Shown: one piece after another, positions 8,970-17,510 of the stretch
Numbering within the stretch: position 1 is the stretch's first letter
Layout: each line of letters starts with the position of its first letter
NCBI RefSeq assembly: GCF_030159895.1
Contig: NZ_BSNI01000001.1
Span: 611,992 to 675,991, forward strand
DNA from: Maritalea porphyrae
GTDB taxonomy: Bacteria; Pseudomonadota; Alphaproteobacteria; Rhizobiales; Devosiaceae
Reading direction: 5' to 3'
Length of the DNA stretch: 64,000 nt
Translations under genes and position numbers: made by a program
Notes under the pieces: model-generated
Told to the model about the DNA's origin: nothing
Database searches by the model: none
What the model saw: the letters and a program-made list of their open reading frames with translations, nothing else

Positions 8970-9468
8970 GGGCCGTCTCCATCCTGCCGATATCACGAAG
9001 TGCCTGGCGAAATTCTTCATCGCGATTGGTATATTCAAGTCGCAACAAAGCCGATATCCGTGCCAACATCTGAGAATATGTTGTGGCAAAAGCCAATCGC
9101 TTTTTCTCTTCGTCCCCCTCAATTGCTGCAGGGTCGGCAACGCCCCAATGGGCGGTAATCGGGTGGCCGGGCCAAACAGGGCAAGTTTCACTTGCTGCGC
9201 TGTCGCACACAGTGATCACAATATCGATCGCCGGTGCATTTGCGCCAGTAAACTCGTCCCAGCTCTTGGAGCGAACACCCGAAATGTCGATACCGTTACT
9301 CGCCAACACTTCGAGCGCGAATGGGTTTGGTTTGCCTGTTGGTTGAGAGCCTGCAGAATATGCTAAAAACTCTTTTCCACCTAGCTCTGCCATCAATCGC
9401 TCAGCAATCACGGATCGCGCCGAATTGCCCGTACACAAGAACAAAATTCCGATTGGTTGATCTGCCAT
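8962..9468 (-). CDS. arsC: Arsenate reductase, low-molecular-weight phosphatase type (thioredoxin-linked ArsC)
   Basis: 168 residues. The phosphatase P-loop CX5R is present near the N-terminus (LFLCTGNSARS, Cys12 to Arg18), with two further cysteines, Cys88 and Cys96 (VITVCDSAASETCPVWPG), matching the three-cysteine relay of the thioredoxin-coupled ArsC family. The enzyme reduces arsenate to arsenite in the cytoplasm. The start is the ATG at 9468 preceded by TTTTGGGGCATGCA; an in-frame TTG lies 12 bases upstream. It overlaps aqpS by 8 bases, so the two are an operon. Confidence 0.92.
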   Translation of the reverse strand: MADQPIGILFLCTGNSARSVIAERLMAELGGKEFLAYSAGSQPTGKPNPFALEVLASNGIDISGVRSKSWDEFTGANAPAIDIVITVCDSAASETCPVWPGHPITAHWGVADPAAIEGDEEKKRLAFATTYSQMLARISALLRLEYTNRDEEFRQALRDIGRMETAHV

Positions 9469-9549
9469 TGCATGCCCCAAAACATCTCAGTTTATGCGGC
9501 TCTAATCAGCTTCAATGACAGTTTAATGACAATTGGAGAACAGCGTCTT

Positions 9550-10326
9550 CTATACGTTGCGTCCCTGATACCCAAGGCCAAGACTATCGCGCACCCGCAA
9601 AGCAATTGCCTTGAGATCATCGTTACTCATGTCACCTGTGACCGAGAACGCGATATTCTGATTGAGCCAAACGCAGGTGGTTTTATCTTCACTTGGAACA
9701 AACCAATAGCCAACCTCGGCCAGTTGCTCGCTATGCGCCTGCACAAACACCGATATGCGTTCCGCACTCGCCGTTTCGTACGTCATCAACGCACCGGGCA
9801 AACCGCCTTGGCCAACAAGTCGAGCACCCACAAACCGAAGCTGATTACTCTCAAGATTTGGGATCGACACGTCAACACCCACCCGCTTTTGGAGCCATCC
9901 CGTCGCGACATCTAAACTATCTTGATCAAACTCACCCGGACGGTTCTTGTCCGTGGCAAAAACCTCATGTGCCTCATTGGCCCAAGCGGCCACGCGCAAT
10001 TGATATTTGACATCCCCGAACGGCAACTGAGACAGACCTAATCCGCCGCCAAAACCTATTGCGAGCAGCAAGCAAGCAGCCAAAGCGTACCGAGTAAGTT
10101 GTTGCCAACGATTGTTATCATTATGCGCAGTTGGCAATTCGCTTTGAACATCCGGCACGTCATCCAACGAAAAAGCCTGCTTTAGCGCCAAATCATTTGC
10201 CTGCCACTGCTTAACACGTTCTGCTTGCTCTGGATTCTGCGCCAAATAAGTTTCAACTTCTTCGCGCTTGGCTTGGCTCAATTCGCCATCCACATAGGCG
10301 ACCAAAAGATCATCAGATATATTCAT
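9550..10326 (-). CDS. Membrane anti-sigma factor, RsiW/RskA-like
   Basis: 258 residues. A short N-terminal cytoplasmic segment of the anti-sigma type (ISDDLLVAYVDGELSQAKREEVETYLAQNPE) is followed by one membrane helix near 80-100 (ALAACLLLAIGFGGGLGLSQL) and a C-terminal periplasmic domain. The zinc-binding HX3CX2C of ZAS anti-sigma factors is not evident, so it is a non-zinc variant. It overlaps the sigma-factor gene by 4 bases, the usual arrangement that ties inhibitor to sigma output. Confidence 0.85.
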   Translation of the reverse strand: MNISDDLLVAYVDGELSQAKREEVETYLAQNPEQAERVKQWQANDLALKQAFSLDDVPDVQSELPTAHNDNNRWQQLTRYALAACLLLAIGFGGGLGLSQLPFGDVKYQLRVAAWANEAHEVFATDKNRPGEFDQDSLDVATGWLQKRVGVDVSIPNLESNQLRFVGARLVGQGGLPGALMTYETASAERISVFVQAHSEQLAEVGYWFVPSEDKTTCVWLNQNIAFSVTGDMSNDDLKAIALRVRDSLGLGYQGRNV

Positions 10327-10853
10327 CTTGTTTCACCTCTGGTTTGTTGATCACCATTCATAATCGAACGCAATTGATCACGCGCCCTAGCCAATCGAGA
10401 CATCACTGTGCCTTTTTGGATGCCTAATATCTGTGCGGCTTCTTTGTAGCTGAGCCCCTCAACCGCCACCAACATCAATATCTGTTTGTGTTCTTGGCTC
10501 AGCATTTCCATCGCGGCTTTTACATCGTTCAGTTCGGATGCAGCCAGTTGGCGAGGCGGTTCAGCGGCATCTACCAATTCAACGCTGCCAATATGCGGGC
10601 GTTTCTGCACCACTTGGTTCCGATGCAAGTTATGCATGATCTTAAAGAGCCAAGCGCGCGGGTTTGCGGGGCTCCGAAACAGCGACTTCTTTCGGATTGC
10701 CCGTTCCAAACAGTCCTGCACCAAGTCATCAGCAAGATCTGGCGCACTGGTCAACGTCCGCGCAAATCTTTGCAACGCGGGGATATGAACCGCAAACTGA
10801 TCTTCCACCCGAAAATTCAACGCTAAATTATCTCCAATTGACCCGCCGATCAT
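10323..10853 (-). CDS. ECF-family RNA polymerase sigma factor
   Basis: 176 residues. Region 2 (LQRFARTLTSAPDLADDLVQDCLERAI and PRAWLFKIMHNLHRN) and region 4 (LSQEHKQILMLVAVEGLSYKEAAQILGIQKGTVMSRLARARDQL) are both clear, with no region 3, as in extracytoplasmic-function sigma factors. It is held by the anti-sigma factor encoded downstream. The upstream COG4315 gene on the same strand is a probable target or partner. The ATG at 10853 lacks a strong Shine-Dalgarno; translation may depend on the upstream transcript. Confidence 0.92.
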   Translation of the reverse strand: MIGGSIGDNLALNFRVEDQFAVHIPALQRFARTLTSAPDLADDLVQDCLERAIRKKSLFRSPANPRAWLFKIMHNLHRNQVVQKRPHIGSVELVDAAEPPRQLAASELNDVKAAMEMLSQEHKQILMLVAVEGLSYKEAAQILGIQKGTVMSRLARARDQLRSIMNGDQQTRGETR

Positions 10854-10875
10854 CGGCGAGCCAACTTGTATCCGT

Positions 10876-10903
10876 CAAGGTGCGATTGCAATGTTGCACC
10901 TTG
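10876..10903. repeat. Inverted repeat between the COG4315 gene and the sigma gene
   Basis: Perfect 8-bp arms CAAGGTGC and GCACCTTG enclose 12 bases, directly after the exported-protein stop and before the sigma gene. No T-tract follows on the minus strand, so it is more likely an mRNA-stabilising hairpin or protein site than a terminator. Confidence 0.5.
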
Positions 10904-10911
10904 CAACTGCA

Positions 10912-11307
10912 CTAGTACATGGATGGCTTTGCAACGTGCCAAACGCCACCAACACCATCGCCAGAAGTGTCACCAGGCTCTGTATCCCCAACCCAAAGAT
11001 AAAGCGGCTGTCCTTTATAGGCCCACATCTTCGTGCCGTCCTTGCGCTCAACAACGCTATAATCGCCATCATGCTCGTCAATATCAGCAAATAGCGGCGG
11101 CCAATTATCCGCACAGCTATCATAGCAATTGGAAACGCCCGTCTCATCCTTGTCAAAAGTATAGAGCGTCATATTGTTCTTGTCGGCGAGCACCTTGCCA
11201 AGGTCCGTTTCATATTGCTGGACCGGAATATGACCCGCGGCAAACGCTACGCCACCTGCAACAATCGCAACAATTGCGGCACCTGAAATTTTTGAAAATA
11301 TCGACAT
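10912..11307 (-). CDS. Exported COG4315 repeat protein (secreted lipoprotein-repeat family)
   Basis: 131 residues with an N-terminal signal peptide or anchor (ISGAAIVAIVAGGVAFAAGH). Two copies of the COG4315/PF03640 repeat are visible: one with NNMTLYTFDKDETGVSNCYDSCADNWPPL and a second with DGTKMWAYKGQPLYLWVGD. Proteins of this family are periplasmic and of uncertain function. They are often found beside ECF sigma/anti-sigma pairs, as here, and are thought to act in envelope or redox stress. ATG at 11307 follows GGGAGATCAAA. Confidence 0.85.
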   Translation of the reverse strand: MSIFSKISGAAIVAIVAGGVAFAAGHIPVQQYETDLGKVLADKNNMTLYTFDKDETGVSNCYDSCADNWPPLFADIDEHDGDYSVVERKDGTKMWAYKGQPLYLWVGDTEPGDTSGDGVGGVWHVAKPSMY

Positions 11308-11337
11308 TTTGATCTCCCATATTTGTTTGATGAATAT

Positions 11338-11369
11338 GGAGACAACAGTTCCAGTGCGTTTTTATTCCC
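11338..11369 (-). promoter_or_regulatory. Candidate ECF-type promoter upstream of the COG4315 gene
   Basis: On the minus strand a GGGAATAAA element (11361-11369) is followed 18 bases later by GTCTCC (11338-11343), about 30 bases before the ATG. A GGAAT/GTCT pair at such spacing is compatible with ECF promoters. The match is by eye only and the consensus for this sigma is unknown. Confidence 0.3.
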
Positions 11370-11405
11370 AAAAATCTTGAAAATGTTCAGAGTGACTTCA
11401 TGCGG

Positions 11406-13613
11406 CTACTTAATTTCGATCCTCAATGTCAGCGTTTCGGGCAAATCTTTGCCAAATTTCGCATCGTCTGGGATTTTCCAAGCGAGCTGTGTAGAGTTTT
11501 GATCTCGCCCAAGCTTTACGCCATGAAGATATACATCTGCATCAAACCTATTTGTATTTGGAATAGAACCCGGCACAAGGGAAATCACGAAGCGATAACC
11601 CGGCAAGGGATAAAATGCATCATTCTTTGTGGCTTGCATTTCTCCCAAATGCTGCCGCTCAGTAAGCGACTTGATGAACCCCAATAGTGTCTCAATCGCG
11701 GCTTCATTCTCCCAATAAGCGTCGCCAGCGATCATCATTCGCGCGTATGCTTCAGAAACTGCCATCTGCGCTGCCGCATAATCTACCAGCGCTCCGCCTT
11801 CAATGACTTCCGCTGCGGCACGCTTAAACCCCTCTTTGGTCAGCTCCTTTGCAATGTTCTGACCTGCTTCAGCCAAGATAGACTTCACCACGCCTTTGAA
11901 CCCGGCTTTGCCAATGGCTTCGCCCAGCTTTTGTGCAGCCTCGCGCGAAGCCATATCTTTTTTGGCCATTTGCCTCAAAAGGCCGTCGTTCGGGGTTAAT
12001 CCTTCGGCAGCAAGCGACTGCAAAAGCGAACGATGCGCGCCCGACGCATTTGCGGTTTCAGCGGCGGTTGCCATTGCTACAAGCGTGCGATAGGGCAAAG
12101 CCATTGTTTCCCGAGCGACGATCGTTTTGATCGAGTTTTCACCATCTTCAAAGGTGTAGGCTGGCGAGTCATTTTCAATCGCATCTTCCTGCTTGAGCTG
12201 AGGGATATCCCGGAAAAGCCCTGTTGCATCATAATATGAGGGTCCGGCAAGCGCGACGCCACCCACAACATATTTCGAGCCGCCAGCCACGTTTGTTGCA
12301 ATTTGCCCAACTGCTTCCGCCAAAACGCCTCCGGGCCCTCCACGCGAGGCTAGGGCGAGATTTGCCGCTGAAGCCTGCACCTCGATCATAAATTGATAGG
12401 CAACCGACAAAGCACCCCTTAGCGCCAAATCATCAGAAGCATCATTTGCGTCGGCAACTGCCGCTTCCAGCGCCTTGTTGGCTGCACGACGTGCCTCCAT
12501 CAGTTTCTGCTTGTTCTTCGAACGCGCACTAACTTCCTCATAGGCGCTTTTGATTAAGTTCTGGATTTTGCGAAGTCCCTCCACATCGGTGGGCTCAAGC
12601 ACCGCTTGCTCAGTTTCGACCCGCAATATCGTGCCACCCAGCCCATCCAGATACCTCATATAGCGTTCAGAGGGTTTGACCATTCCATCTCGCGTCTTCT
12701 CAATTCGCTTTTCAATCTGATCGATAGTGCGAACAAACTCATCTGCATAATTCTTGAAATTTTCTAGATCAGATTCATGACGCGAAATGGCATCAATTCG
12801 TCTTTTGGCTAGCAACTGAGGAACATCGACACCACGGGCACCTAATCCCGCAATTTCCCGATCTATTTTCGATAAGTGTTCGGCGCTCTCTTTGACGAAC
12901 CTTTGCCGTTCACCCAGCACCATCGCCATGCGACTCTTTTCCGCCGCCAAATCACCAATTGCCCGCTCATGTGCCGCAACTGCGTCCTTGAAACCCTGTT
13001 TGATCTTGGTCTCTTCAAGGTCCTTTTTTGTGCGATCAATTGATGCCCAGCCAATAGTGAACCATGCATCTGGCTCAGGAATTGTCGTGCTGAGCGCAAG
13101 TTCTGCGGCATGGCTGCTCGGGTCGATCCCCTTTGCCCGCATGTCATCTAGATAGGGCGAAGGAATTTTCTGCCCCTCCCAAAACAAAGCTTCAGAGATG
13201 TTCAAGTGCAGAGCAAAATTCGCCATAGCCTTGCCAAAAACGGTTTGCCCATCAGTTGTTTTTCGCGATGAAATAGCTTCTCGAATTTGCTTTAAGGTCG
13301 GCACAGATTTGCGCGACGTCCACAGATCCAATTCAGACTGGTGATGTGCTGCATAATTCTCAATCAACTGCTTTTGGCCTGGGAAGTTCACTCGGAATGA
13401 ACGATCCTCCAGCGTCGCCGTTGTGCACAAAATGTATTGCGCTTTTTTAATCATGAAAGCGCGCAGTTCCTCGCCAGAATCTGGAACGCTACTCATTCCG
13501 GCGGGATCAAGCTGACACTCTTGAGCACGCAAACTTGTGGTGCCAATAAGAAAGCACATCAAAAGTCCCACAGAAAACAAGCAACGACTTACAGCTTTGG
13601 TTCTTGTGCGCAT
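11406..13613 (-). CDS. Large exported alpha-helical protein of unknown function
   Basis: 735 residues; I do not recognise the family. An N-terminal signal peptide is clear (CLFSVGLLMCFLIGTTSLRAQE, cleavage near residue 31). The middle (about 200-400) is strongly charged and heptad-like, suggesting coiled coil (AHERAIGDLAAEKSRMAMVLGERQRFVKESAEHLSKIDREI and following). A glycine/alanine-rich stretch near 430-460 may insert in a membrane. A further helical region follows, and the last 60 residues look beta-rich. The ATG at 13613 is followed by a basic n-region. It stands alone between the sigma locus and a small membrane-protein gene. A role as envelope scaffold is only a guess. Confidence 0.75.
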   Translation of the reverse strand: MRTRTKAVSRCLFSVGLLMCFLIGTTSLRAQECQLDPAGMSSVPDSGEELRAFMIKKAQYILCTTATLEDRSFRVNFPGQKQLIENYAAHHQSELDLWTSRKSVPTLKQIREAISSRKTTDGQTVFGKAMANFALHLNISEALFWEGQKIPSPYLDDMRAKGIDPSSHAAELALSTTIPEPDAWFTIGWASIDRTKKDLEETKIKQGFKDAVAAHERAIGDLAAEKSRMAMVLGERQRFVKESAEHLSKIDREIAGLGARGVDVPQLLAKRRIDAISRHESDLENFKNYADEFVRTIDQIEKRIEKTRDGMVKPSERYMRYLDGLGGTILRVETEQAVLEPTDVEGLRKIQNLIKSAYEEVSARSKNKQKLMEARRAANKALEAAVADANDASDDLALRGALSVAYQFMIEVQASAANLALASRGGPGGVLAEAVGQIATNVAGGSKYVVGGVALAGPSYYDATGLFRDIPQLKQEDAIENDSPAYTFEDGENSIKTIVARETMALPYRTLVAMATAAETANASGAHRSLLQSLAAEGLTPNDGLLRQMAKKDMASREAAQKLGEAIGKAGFKGVVKSILAEAGQNIAKELTKEGFKRAAAEVIEGGALVDYAAAQMAVSEAYARMMIAGDAYWENEAAIETLLGFIKSLTERQHLGEMQATKNDAFYPLPGYRFVISLVPGSIPNTNRFDADVYLHGVKLGRDQNSTQLAWKIPDDAKFGKDLPETLTLRIEIK

Positions 13614-13748
13614 GGTATTTCCTTGCCCCTCAGCAACTGCCTAGTTTCGTGAAAACACTGGTCAGTCTAAGACCAAATGGCCAAAATGGGCAAACTAGGC
13701 AACCAGTTGAAAACGGCTTCTGTGCAACAACTTGTAGGATCTACCGCT

Positions 13749-14258
13749 TCAAAGGTTTGGCAAGCGGCTGAAAACCAGCCATGCGTGGACATTGTGGGCA
13801 ACAAGAAACAGCCCCGCAAAACCAAAGAAGACAACATTTCGCCAGGCGATGCGGGCATCAATGGCGCGTTGGCCAATCATGCCAATGCCCACAATCCATA
13901 TTGCTGGCGTATAAGCAGGGGCCAAAAATCCAAAAAAGCTTGTCGCCCAAACCCCATCGGGCGCAGCGACGATTGCCCATTGGCACAATATGTATAGTGC
14001 AAGGCCAATCACATATATGGCGAACCCCAATTTCTGTGTGCTCGTGCGCCATTCAATAAGCATAATTGCCGACAGTCCGATCACAGCAAACCGAGAAACA
14101 TTCTCAACCCAACCAAGCGCCTGCGGAATGTCCCGCCAAAAAATCTCGGGCTGATAGGCAGCGCTCAAATTTGGCCAGAAGGAAAAACTCACCAAAAGCG
14201 GTGGCACCCAAAACCATATGCAGCTTCTCAAATAGGCAAAGTATTGGGTCATTGGCAT
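13749..14258 (-). CDS. Small integral membrane protein of unknown function
   Basis: 169 residues with about five hydrophobic helices and no motif I can name. I chose the ATG at 14258 because AAGGAG stands just before it; the upstream in-frame extension runs through the terminator of the second TRAP operon. It ends 135 bases before the next gene on the same strand. It lies downstream of dctP but beyond that terminator, so it is probably transcribed separately. Confidence 0.65.
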   Translation of the reverse strand: MPMTQYFAYLRSCIWFWVPPLLVSFSFWPNLSAAYQPEIFWRDIPQALGWVENVSRFAVIGLSAIMLIEWRTSTQKLGFAIYVIGLALYILCQWAIVAAPDGVWATSFFGFLAPAYTPAIWIVGIGMIGQRAIDARIAWRNVVFFGFAGLFLVAHNVHAWLVFSRLPNL

Positions 14259-14310
14259 TCTCCTTGCCTCCAACCTAGCACCCAACGACGCGCCCACCTT
14301 GGCATAAATC

Positions 14311-14338
14311 AAAAAAGGCGGGTCAATTACGACCCGCC
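14311..14338 (-). terminator. Rho-independent terminator of the second TRAP operon
   Basis: On the minus strand a GGCGGGT/ACCCGCC stem with an 8-nt loop is followed by TTTTTT. It starts 29 bases after the dctP stop at 14368. Confidence 0.88.
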
Positions 14339-14367
14339 AGTGCAACAATCAAAGGGTTATTCAAGTT

Positions 14368-15423
14368 CTAGTTTTTGAGGTAAGTCGCGTTGTTTGCGTC
14401 TTCAACAGCCGATCGGAATTGCTCTAGCAATGCCACACCCTCATCACCAAGCGCTTCTTCAACGTGTGCCAACACGGCAGGCTGTGCCGCATCCTTGAAG
14501 GCTTGACGATCTTCAGCGGTCAAAGCCGTCACTTCGATTTTGTCCATCAATCCAGCAAGCCCACGATCAGAAGCTTCAATGATACGGCTAATGCCACGGC
14601 TTGCTGTTACGCAAGACTTGGCAGCGTAATTGATTACCCGTTGCTCTTCAGGTGTTAGCGAGTTCCAGAAGCTATCCGAAATCATGAATGTATATGGCGA
14701 GAACAAATGATTGGTCAGCGTCATATATTGTTGGACTTCAGCAAAGTTTGCGAATGAAATGATCGGCACAGGGTTCATTTGCCCGTCGATCACGCCTGTT
14801 TGCAATCCAGAATAAACTTCGCCCCATGACAATGGATATGCTTCGCCGCCCAGTGCTTGAATGATCTTTTGGTGTGAAGGCAAAGTCATTGTGCGCACCC
14901 GAATGCCATCAAAATCATCCAGCGTTTTGATTGGGCGTTTTGAGTTGGTAATCGCAAAGAACCCGCCCGTATCTGGGAAACCAAGAACTTTCGCATTTGG
15001 GATGCTCGCTTCTATATCGGCAGCGAGCGCAGCGCCAAATGGACCGTCAAACACATCATAAGTGGCCGCGTTGTGGTCAAATGCAAAGGCAAGGTTCAAC
15101 ACGTCGATCCGCGGGTAATAAGATGAGATTGCACCTGTTGAGGTCAACGTGGCTTGAATCACATTGTCTTGCAAGAACTGCACATGTTCTGAAGCAGAGC
15201 CAAGTTGGTTTGATGGAAACACCTCAACCTTAACCGAGCCATTTGTGTCCGCGTTGACGATATTGGCAAATACGGCGGTACAAGCATGAGCGGGGTTTTC
15301 AAACGGGTCGGTTTTGTTGTCATGTGCAAATTTGAGCACCTTCGTGTCTGCAAATGCGCCCGACGCAGTTGCAACAACGGTTGCTCCTAACGCCAATCCC
15401 AATCCAAGTTTTTTAAAATCCAT
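14368..15423 (-). CDS. dctP: TRAP transporter substrate-binding protein (DctP family, second system)
   Basis: The 351-residue periplasmic binding protein has a Sec signal peptide (MDFKKLGLGLALGATVVATASGAFA, cleavage near 25). The family arginine region is present near residues 170-180 (DFDGIRVRTMTLPSHQKIIQALGG), as is the GEVYSGLQTGVIDGQMNP segment. This is a DctP/SiaP-type protein, not the TakP type of the other two systems. The linked HexR-like regulator points to a sugar acid or related carboxylate, but the ligand is unproven. ATG at 15423 follows AGGGAGAAGATAA. It is last in the operon, in the order Q-M-P. Confidence 0.92.
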   Translation of the reverse strand: MDFKKLGLGLALGATVVATASGAFADTKVLKFAHDNKTDPFENPAHACTAVFANIVNADTNGSVKVEVFPSNQLGSASEHVQFLQDNVIQATLTSTGAISSYYPRIDVLNLAFAFDHNAATYDVFDGPFGAALAADIEASIPNAKVLGFPDTGGFFAITNSKRPIKTLDDFDGIRVRTMTLPSHQKIIQALGGEAYPLSWGEVYSGLQTGVIDGQMNPVPIISFANFAEVQQYMTLTNHLFSPYTFMISDSFWNSLTPEEQRVINYAAKSCVTASRGISRIIEASDRGLAGLMDKIEVTALTAEDRQAFKDAAQPAVLAHVEEALGDEGVALLEQFRSAVEDANNATYLKN

Positions 15424-15498
15424 TTATCTTCTCCCTCTAGGATTCTCGGGCCAGTTGAATTTTGGCTTGACCCGCGTGCCAATGGCGCGATGCGCCCT

Positions 15499-16779
15499 CT
15501 ACGCAAATCCGAGCATTCGGGGCACCCACAGCGCCAAATCTTCGAAAAATGCAAAGATGAACAAGACGGCCACTTCGGCCAGCAAAAACGGCCAAAGCTT
15601 TGCAGCGATCCGCTCCAAGCGTTCGCCCGTTACAGACGACAAAACAAACAGGCAGGCGCCAACAGGCGGGGTCATCAATGAAATGTTGAGTGCCAAAACA
15701 AAGATGATGCCGGCGTGAATTGGCTCAAGGCCAATCGAAGCGGTAAGTGGCACCAAAACCGGTGCCAAGATGATCAAAATGGCGGTAATATCCATCACCA
15801 TACCGATGGCCAACAGCAGACCAATGATCAGCGCAATGATGACGTAGCGGTTATCAGAAACTGACAAGATTTGCGTCGCGATTGCTTGCGGGATTTGGTT
15901 GAAGCTCAACCACCAGCCAACAATAGAGGCAAATGCAATAATAACGAAAATGACACCAGTCACCCGCGCCGTGCGGATAAGCATTTGAATGAGATCATTG
16001 ATTCGAATTTTGCGATAAACGAAGACACCAATGAACAATGCATAGCCAACGGCAATCGAAGCCGCTTCCGTTGGTGTGACAATGCCGCCCAAAATACCAC
16101 CGAGAATTATCACCGGCATAATCAAAGCCAAAATCGACTGCTTGAACGTCGCCCAGATTTTTGGCAGCCGCGCCCGCTCTTCGGCTTGTGGCAAATTGTT
16201 CGCACGCGCACCGATTGCAATCACCGCCATACACACAGCACAGATGATTAGACCGGGCAATATACCAGCCGCAAACAGTCCGCCAATTGAAACACCCATC
16301 AAAGAGCCATAAACAACCATCAAGCCAGACGGCGGAATAGTTGGACCGATAATCGACCCCGCAGCAGTCACGGCGCAGGCATAATCTCGGTCATACCCTT
16401 CTTTCACCATTGCAGGCACCAGCGTTTTGCCGAACGCTGCCGCATCTGCCGTTGCTGCCCCCGTAAGACCCGCAAAGAAGACTGATGCGAGCATATTGGT
16501 GTGCGCTAACCCGCCTCTAAAGTGACCAACCAGAACCTGCGCAAGCAACACCAAGCGATTGGTTATGCCGGTGTGGTTCATAATCTCGCCAGCGAGGATG
16601 AAGAACGGCATGGCAAGAAACGGGAAGATGTTTAGCCCGTTGAACATTTTGCCCGGACCAAGTGCAAAGAAATTCTCCCCACCAATTTGGAACAAGCCAA
16701 TCACCCCGGCCACGCCAAGAGCAAACCCAATCGGCAATCCCAAAACAACAAAGGCGACGAAAGCAAGGGCAACGATCAT
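15499..16779 (-). CDS. dctM: TRAP transporter large permease subunit (second system)
   Basis: The 426-residue polytopic DctM-family permease has family stretches FLAMPFFILAGEIMNHTGIT near 50-75 and AAGSIIGPTIPPSGLMVVYG near 145-165. It is shorter than the large subunits of the other two TRAP systems and belongs to the classical DctM/SiaM-like branch. The start overlaps dctQ by 4 bases and a 75-base gap separates it from dctP. Confidence 0.93.
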   Translation of the reverse strand: MIVALAFVAFVVLGLPIGFALGVAGVIGLFQIGGENFFALGPGKMFNGLNIFPFLAMPFFILAGEIMNHTGITNRLVLLAQVLVGHFRGGLAHTNMLASVFFAGLTGAATADAAAFGKTLVPAMVKEGYDRDYACAVTAAGSIIGPTIPPSGLMVVYGSLMGVSIGGLFAAGILPGLIICAVCMAVIAIGARANNLPQAEERARLPKIWATFKQSILALIMPVIILGGILGGIVTPTEAASIAVGYALFIGVFVYRKIRINDLIQMLIRTARVTGVIFVIIAFASIVGWWLSFNQIPQAIATQILSVSDNRYVIIALIIGLLLAIGMVMDITAILIILAPVLVPLTASIGLEPIHAGIIFVLALNISLMTPPVGACLFVLSSVTGERLERIAAKLWPFLLAEVAVLFIFAFFEDLALWVPRMLGFA

Positions 16780-17282
16780 TCGGTCATCCCCGCTATAGAA
16801 GGCTCACGCAGTGCGCCCTGATCCCGCAGTGCCACAAGCAATGTCTGAATGGCGCAAAGTGCACCTGCAACGGGTATCGACAAAAATGGAATGAACAGGG
16901 TCGCGCCAAAGATCATCGCCTGCCGGTTGGCACCGGTTTGTGCGAACGCCAGCCCGTACCAAGCCACATAGACAAAAAGAGCAAAAGTCACCGCATCCAA
17001 AGCCAGAACAATCACGCGGCGGAACCGATCCGGAATTTTTGAAATCAGCATCAGAAGGCCAATATGCTCGCGCCTTGCAATGCCCGCAGAAATCGCAAGC
17101 ATCGCGGCCCATATCATCAAGTAGCGCGCCAGCACTTCGGGCCAAGGCAGCTGCCAATGAAAAATGTAGCGGTCAACAACGCCAATCCAAACATCAAGCA
17201 CCAAGAGGACCATGAGCAATGCAACGACACGCTCCACGATCCAATTCAGTCTTGCACTCAGCATGCGCGCATATTCTGACAA
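16776..17282 (-). CDS. dctQ: TRAP transporter small permease subunit (second system)
   Basis: 168 residues with four hydrophobic helices, typical of DctQ (WPEVLARYLMIWAAMLAISAGIARREHIGL is diagnostic). I take the TTG at 17282 as start because GGAGGGG stands 5 bases before it; the first internal ATG at 17264 has no ribosome binding site. It is the first gene of the operon. A HexR-type operator lies 25 bases upstream of the start. Confidence 0.88.
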   Translation of the reverse strand: MSEYARMLSARLNWIVERVVALLMVLLVLDVWIGVVDRYIFHWQLPWPEVLARYLMIWAAMLAISAGIARREHIGLLMLISKIPDRFRRVIVLALDAVTFALFVYVAWYGLAFAQTGANRQAMIFGATLFIPFLSIPVAGALCAIQTLLVALRDQGALREPSIAGMTE

Positions 17283-17306
17283 CTTATCCCCTCCACACCT
17301 CTCATA

Positions 17307-17321
17307 TGTAGTAAAACTACA
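17307..17321. promoter_or_regulatory. HexR-type operator
   Basis: TGTAGTAAAACTACA is a perfect palindrome (6-bp arms, 3-base centre) and fits the known HexR consensus TGTARTWWWAYTACA at every position. It lies between the dctQ start and the divergent HexR-like regulator gene, 25 bases from dctQ, where binding should block the TRAP promoter. Confidence 0.8.
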
Positions 17322-17358
17322 AATATGTTAGATTATATTGCGTGTAAAGGGCAATTTA

Positions 17359-17373
17359 TGTAGTTTCACAAAC
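17359..17373. promoter_or_regulatory. Second, degenerate HexR-type half site
   Basis: TGTAGTTTCACAAAC keeps a perfect left half of the HexR motif with a poor right half. It starts exactly 52 bp from the first site, about five helical turns, so co-operative binding is possible. Confidence 0.4.
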
Positions 17374-17510
17374 GAAAAAGCATTTTATGTGCACAGGGTC
17401 GCGAATCGTGCACTTATCTTTTTCGCAAAAAATGCATGTGCTCGAACGCGGCGAAACCGCCGCATTGCCTAGAGCGCAAACACATTTTGCATCGACTTGG
17501 GAGATAACTT

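Noticed and set aside
8970..9191. An N-terminal extension of 74 residues for AqpS
   Set aside because: It would lie entirely within arsC and has no channel-like or signal sequence; the ATG at 8969 gives the normal AqpS N-terminus.
17448..17463. GCGGCG-AAAC-CGCCGC hairpin in the leader of the HexR-like gene
   Set aside because: It is a real 6-bp inverted repeat but has no T-tract, no conserved riboswitch feature and no clear link to the start codon; not enough to call an attenuator.
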